From positions 935,699 through 999,698 of the forward strand of contig LLKB01000001.1 in assembly GCA_001414325.1 (NCBI GenBank): a stretch of DNA of 64,000 bases, read 5' to 3'. Source of the DNA: Butyribacter intestini. GTDB taxonomy: Bacteria > Bacillota > Clostridia > Lachnospirales > Lachnospiraceae. The position numbers and the translations under genes are program-made. This document shows positions 61,486-64,000 of this stretch, piece after piece. The notes below the pieces were generated by a model. The model was given only the letters and a program-made list of their open reading frames with translations. It searched no databases and was not told the origin of the DNA. How positions within the stretch are numbered: the stretch's first letter is position 1; every line of letters starts with the position of its first letter.

Positions 61486-64000
61486 TTATTTGCCAAACAA
61501 TTTTTCTTTATCAGTATCACTATAATAACCATACTGTAGTATATCATAATCGTCAAGCAGTTTCTTTATATTGTCTGGCTCATCACTTCCATAATTGTGC
61601 CAGTTGCCGTCATTATCCATATAACCGTTTACATTCATGACAGGGATAGTCTGAGACACTTTTTCAACATATTTATTGTATGTCGGAAGCTCTATTCCAG
61701 CTGCCTTTAAAAGCATATTTTCAAGAGTATTATTGCCAATAACTACATCTGACGCACTTCCTATATCATAATTTGCCCACAGTACAAAAGGTGTCGCATA
61801 TCTTTTCTGAATATCCGAAATCTCCCACTCATCCTGTTTTTTGCCTAACAGCTCCTCGTAAAATTCTATCTCAATAGAAGGCTGATGATCTCCGAACATA
61901 CATATGATCGTCGGCTCATCCTGCTTCTTGAAATAATCAATAAGATACTTAAAAGCATTGTCAGACTCTTTCGTCGAAGAAAGATATTCATTTGTTTCCG
62001 TATAATACTTGCCTTCAACCTCTACCGGTTCTTTCCAGTTTGTATTTGTAAGATAACCTCCATGATTCTGAATAGTTACATTAAACAAGAATAAAGGCTT
62101 ACTCTTATCACGCTTGTTATAAAGTTCTATCAACTTTTTATAACTTTCTTTATCACTGATATAGCGTATATACTCAGGGTTTTTAAAGTCATCTATAGAT
62201 ATGAACTTGTCAAACTTCATACTGTTGTAGGTCGCTATTCTGTTCCAGTTCTTAGCACTACTTGGATGTATCGCATCACAATCATATCCGAGAGTCTTTA
62301 AATACTGTGAAATCGAATATGTTGAGTCGTGCATAAATTGCTGATAAACATTACATCCACTTGGGAAAAATTTCATTGTATTTCCCGTCATGGCTTCAAA
62401 TTCAGAATTACTTGTACCAGCTCCAAAAACAGATACATAATCAAGACCTGATATAGTATTATCTTTCATGCTGTGTATAAACTCTAATGGATCTCTGTTA
62501 TAATTAACTTTTCCTATTTTTGAAAAATCCGCAAGACTCTCATTCATTATATAGATAATGTTAGGCTTTTTGCCATTAAGAGTCGTATTGGTCTTAAAGT
62601 CACTGTTTGAGATAACCTTTCTCGATGAAGTCTCCTCTACCGATGTAATATTATCTTTTTTTGTTTCAGCTATTATCTTTTTTGCCTTTTCCTGTGAATA
62701 TCCGGCAGGTTTTGAAACCTTAAGATAATGCAGGTTTATAAAATAATTCATGTAAAATCCGTTTTTCTGGCATGAACCCACTTTATTCCAGACATCATCA
62801 GTAATCTTACACGCCTCAAGAATAGGAGTATTATACATTATACCTATCAAAATCATTCCGGCAAAAACGGGAACAGCTCTTCTTATTATATTAATCTTAA
62901 GAGTTTCTTTCGGCTGTTTTTTAATTGCTATCCTGAAAACAAACAAATTCCATATAAAGAATGCCGGAACTATTATAAACTGTGCCGGTGATAAGCTGAA
63001 TGTATAATGGTCAGCAACCTCTGTTGCAGTCGCCACGCCAAGTATATCAGCCGGTAAAAAAGGTGTTCCTCGTACATTCATAATAAACAGGTTTGCAAGA
63101 CCGATAGGGAACATCACAAAGTTAAGTATGAGCATTGAAAGTGATGCCCTGCGGCATATACCATATATCAGAAGCTCGATTGAAAACAGTAACAGCCATG
63201 TAAACGGCCACACACCCGGACGCATAAGTTCAAGCGAACCGTTCATTGACTCAAGCATTAAAAATACGATAAGCGGATTTAAGACAAATGCCGCTTTTCG
63301 TACAATGACAATAAATTTTTTGTGTGCAAGACACCATTTTGCAATGCCTTTAACACTAACTGTATGTTTTTTGCCATACTCCTGTTTTTTATTATGCTTT
63401 TTAATATATGCCTTTTTCTTCTTATCATTTTCCTTGTCAAACATTGCCTTTTTAGAATATTTAATCTTGGCATCCTGACTTTTAGTTTTGTCATTTTTCT
63501 GCTCACCGTTCCCGGCTGTATTTTCACGCTGTTTTTTCTTTTTAAGTTCTCTTAAATATCTCTTTCTGTAAACAGCAGCCATATCTGATATATGTTCGAA
63601 ACATAATACAAACAATATCAATATTTCAATCAACATAACAATCAGCGGGTACACCTGCCTGAAACGGTATGTATAACGGATGTTAAGTGATTTTGCATGT
63701 GTCTGCATTTTAAGTGTTGACATATAAGTATTTGGATTAGTACGATTTGTCGTATTCAATGTAGGAATTGCCGCATATGAATTTTCCTTAGAACTGCAAG
63801 TTATTCTTATACAGCAGGTAACACCCTTAGGAATCGTAACTGTATTATCCATCTTTATCGGATAGTCCTGATTTGCCTTAATCTTATCAACTGAAATATC
63901 TGTATTATATACAATATTATTATTTCCATCTGTCATCTGGATATGAAGTGTATCCCCAACATCATTTCTCTCAAATGAACCAAAACTTAAAACAAAACGT
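61486..64000 (-). CDS. LTA-synthase-like sulfatase-fold membrane protein (5' end beyond window)
   Basis: At least 837 residues; the frame is open to the right edge, so the start is not visible. Order: an N-terminal beta-sandwich-like outside domain, a membrane helix, a ~70-residue Lys-rich cytoplasmic linker, then about four more helices and an extracellular sulfatase/LtaS domain (about 470-760). The likely catalytic Thr is in FGAGTSNSEFEAMTG; metal-site stretches include IMNESLADF, NVTIQNHGG and MFGDHQPS. Family members add glycerol-phosphate to lipoteichoic acid or similar envelope polymers. The extra N-terminal domain and basic linker are unusual. Confidence 0.82.
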   Translation of the reverse strand, partial: RFVLSFGSFERNDVGDTLHIQMTDGNNNIVYNTDISVDKIKANQDYPIKMDNTVTIPKGVTCCIRITCSSKENSYAAIPTLNTTNRTNPNTYMSTLKMQTHAKSLNIRYTYRFRQVYPLIVMLIEILILFVLCFEHISDMAAVYRKRYLRELKKKKQRENTAGNGEQKNDKTKSQDAKIKYSKKAMFDKENDKKKKAYIKKHNKKQEYGKKHTVSVKGIAKWCLAHKKFIVIVRKAAFVLNPLIVFLMLESMNGSLELMRPGVWPFTWLLLFSIELLIYGICRRASLSMLILNFVMFPIGLANLFIMNVRGTPFLPADILGVATATEVADHYTFSLSPAQFIIVPAFFIWNLFVFRIAIKKQPKETLKINIIRRAVPVFAGMILIGIMYNTPILEACKITDDVWNKVGSCQKNGFYMNYFINLHYLKVSKPAGYSQEKAKKIIAETKKDNITSVEETSSRKVISNSDFKTNTTLNGKKPNIIYIMNESLADFSKIGKVNYNRDPLEFIHSMKDNTISGLDYVSVFGAGTSNSEFEAMTGNTMKFFPSGCNVYQQFMHDSTYSISQYLKTLGYDCDAIHPSSAKNWNRIATYNSMKFDKFISIDDFKNPEYIRYISDKESYKKLIELYNKRDKSKPLFLFNVTIQNHGGYLTNTNWKEPVEVEGKYYTETNEYLSSTKESDNAFKYLIDYFKKQDEPTIICMFGDHQPSIEIEFYEELLGKKQDEWEISDIQKRYATPFVLWANYDIGSASDVVIGNNTLENMLLKAAGIELPTYNKYVEKVSQTIPVMNVNGYMDNDGNWHNYGSDEPDNIKKLLDDYDILQYGYYSDTDKEKLFGK

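Overview
The window is AT-rich, densely coded and looks chromosomal. It comes from an anaerobic, low-GC Gram-positive bacterium, most likely a member of the Clostridia close to Lachnospiraceae. The grounds are a Gram-positive PolC, the sepF-ylmH-divIVA division cluster, an [FeFe]-hydrogenase maturase (hydE), a BspA/InlB-repeat surface protein, a GerMN lipoprotein, and the uncharacterised NifU-like plus GGGtGRT pair. Genus is inference only. I see no rRNA, tRNA, CRISPR array, prophage or insertion sequence. The polC gene at the left edge and the LTA-synthase-like gene at the right edge are both cut by the window.

Layout. 0-9 kb: 3' part of polC, then a very large exported repeat protein. 9-17 kb: an AP2-type DNA-binding protein, an SleB-like wall hydrolase, thrC, rpsB-tsf, an M20 amidohydrolase and an ECF sigma/anti-sigma pair. 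17-26 kb: a one-carbon and purine block, with a homocysteine methyltransferase/methylene-THF reductase fusion facing purM-purN-purD-glyA, then a LUD protein, hydE and an unlisted 49-residue membrane peptide. 26-35 kb: topB, a left-handed beta-helix protein, a Rho_N/SEC-C protein, an arylsulfotransferase-like protein, the NifU-like/GGGtGRT pair and a small alpha/beta hydrolase. 35-39 kb: a YneA-like LysM protein behind two LexA-type boxes, a wall amidase, a tyrosine recombinase and an orphan BlaI repressor. 39-54 kb, all minus strand: comEA, response regulator, histidine kinase, GerMN lipoprotein, comEC, a membrane adaptor, ylmE, sepF, yggT, ylmH, divIVA, aroB, lspA, rluD. This joins DNA uptake, envelope signalling and division-site genes. 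54-60 kb: argC-argB-argD divergent from argG. 60-64 kb: a histidine phosphatase, an SseB-like protein and an LTA-synthase-like sulfatase.

How the genes work together. glyA and the methylene-THF reductase fusion share the folate one-carbon pool that PurN draws on through formyl-THF. argC, argB, argD and argG cover part of arginine synthesis (argJ, argF and argH are not here). The division cluster should act on septum placement and wall growth.

The least explained signals are non-coding. (1) A recurrent structured 5' leader lies before aroB, hydE and a short ORF, with a possible variant before the 49-residue peptide; a loop sequence can pair with the bases just upstream of the Shine-Dalgarno. 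(2) There are two dispersed repeat families. (3) A degenerate 18-19 bp tandem array grows out of the last codons of divIVA. Many start codons were moved from the longest possible ORF to the one behind a clear ribosome binding site, as stated in each entry.
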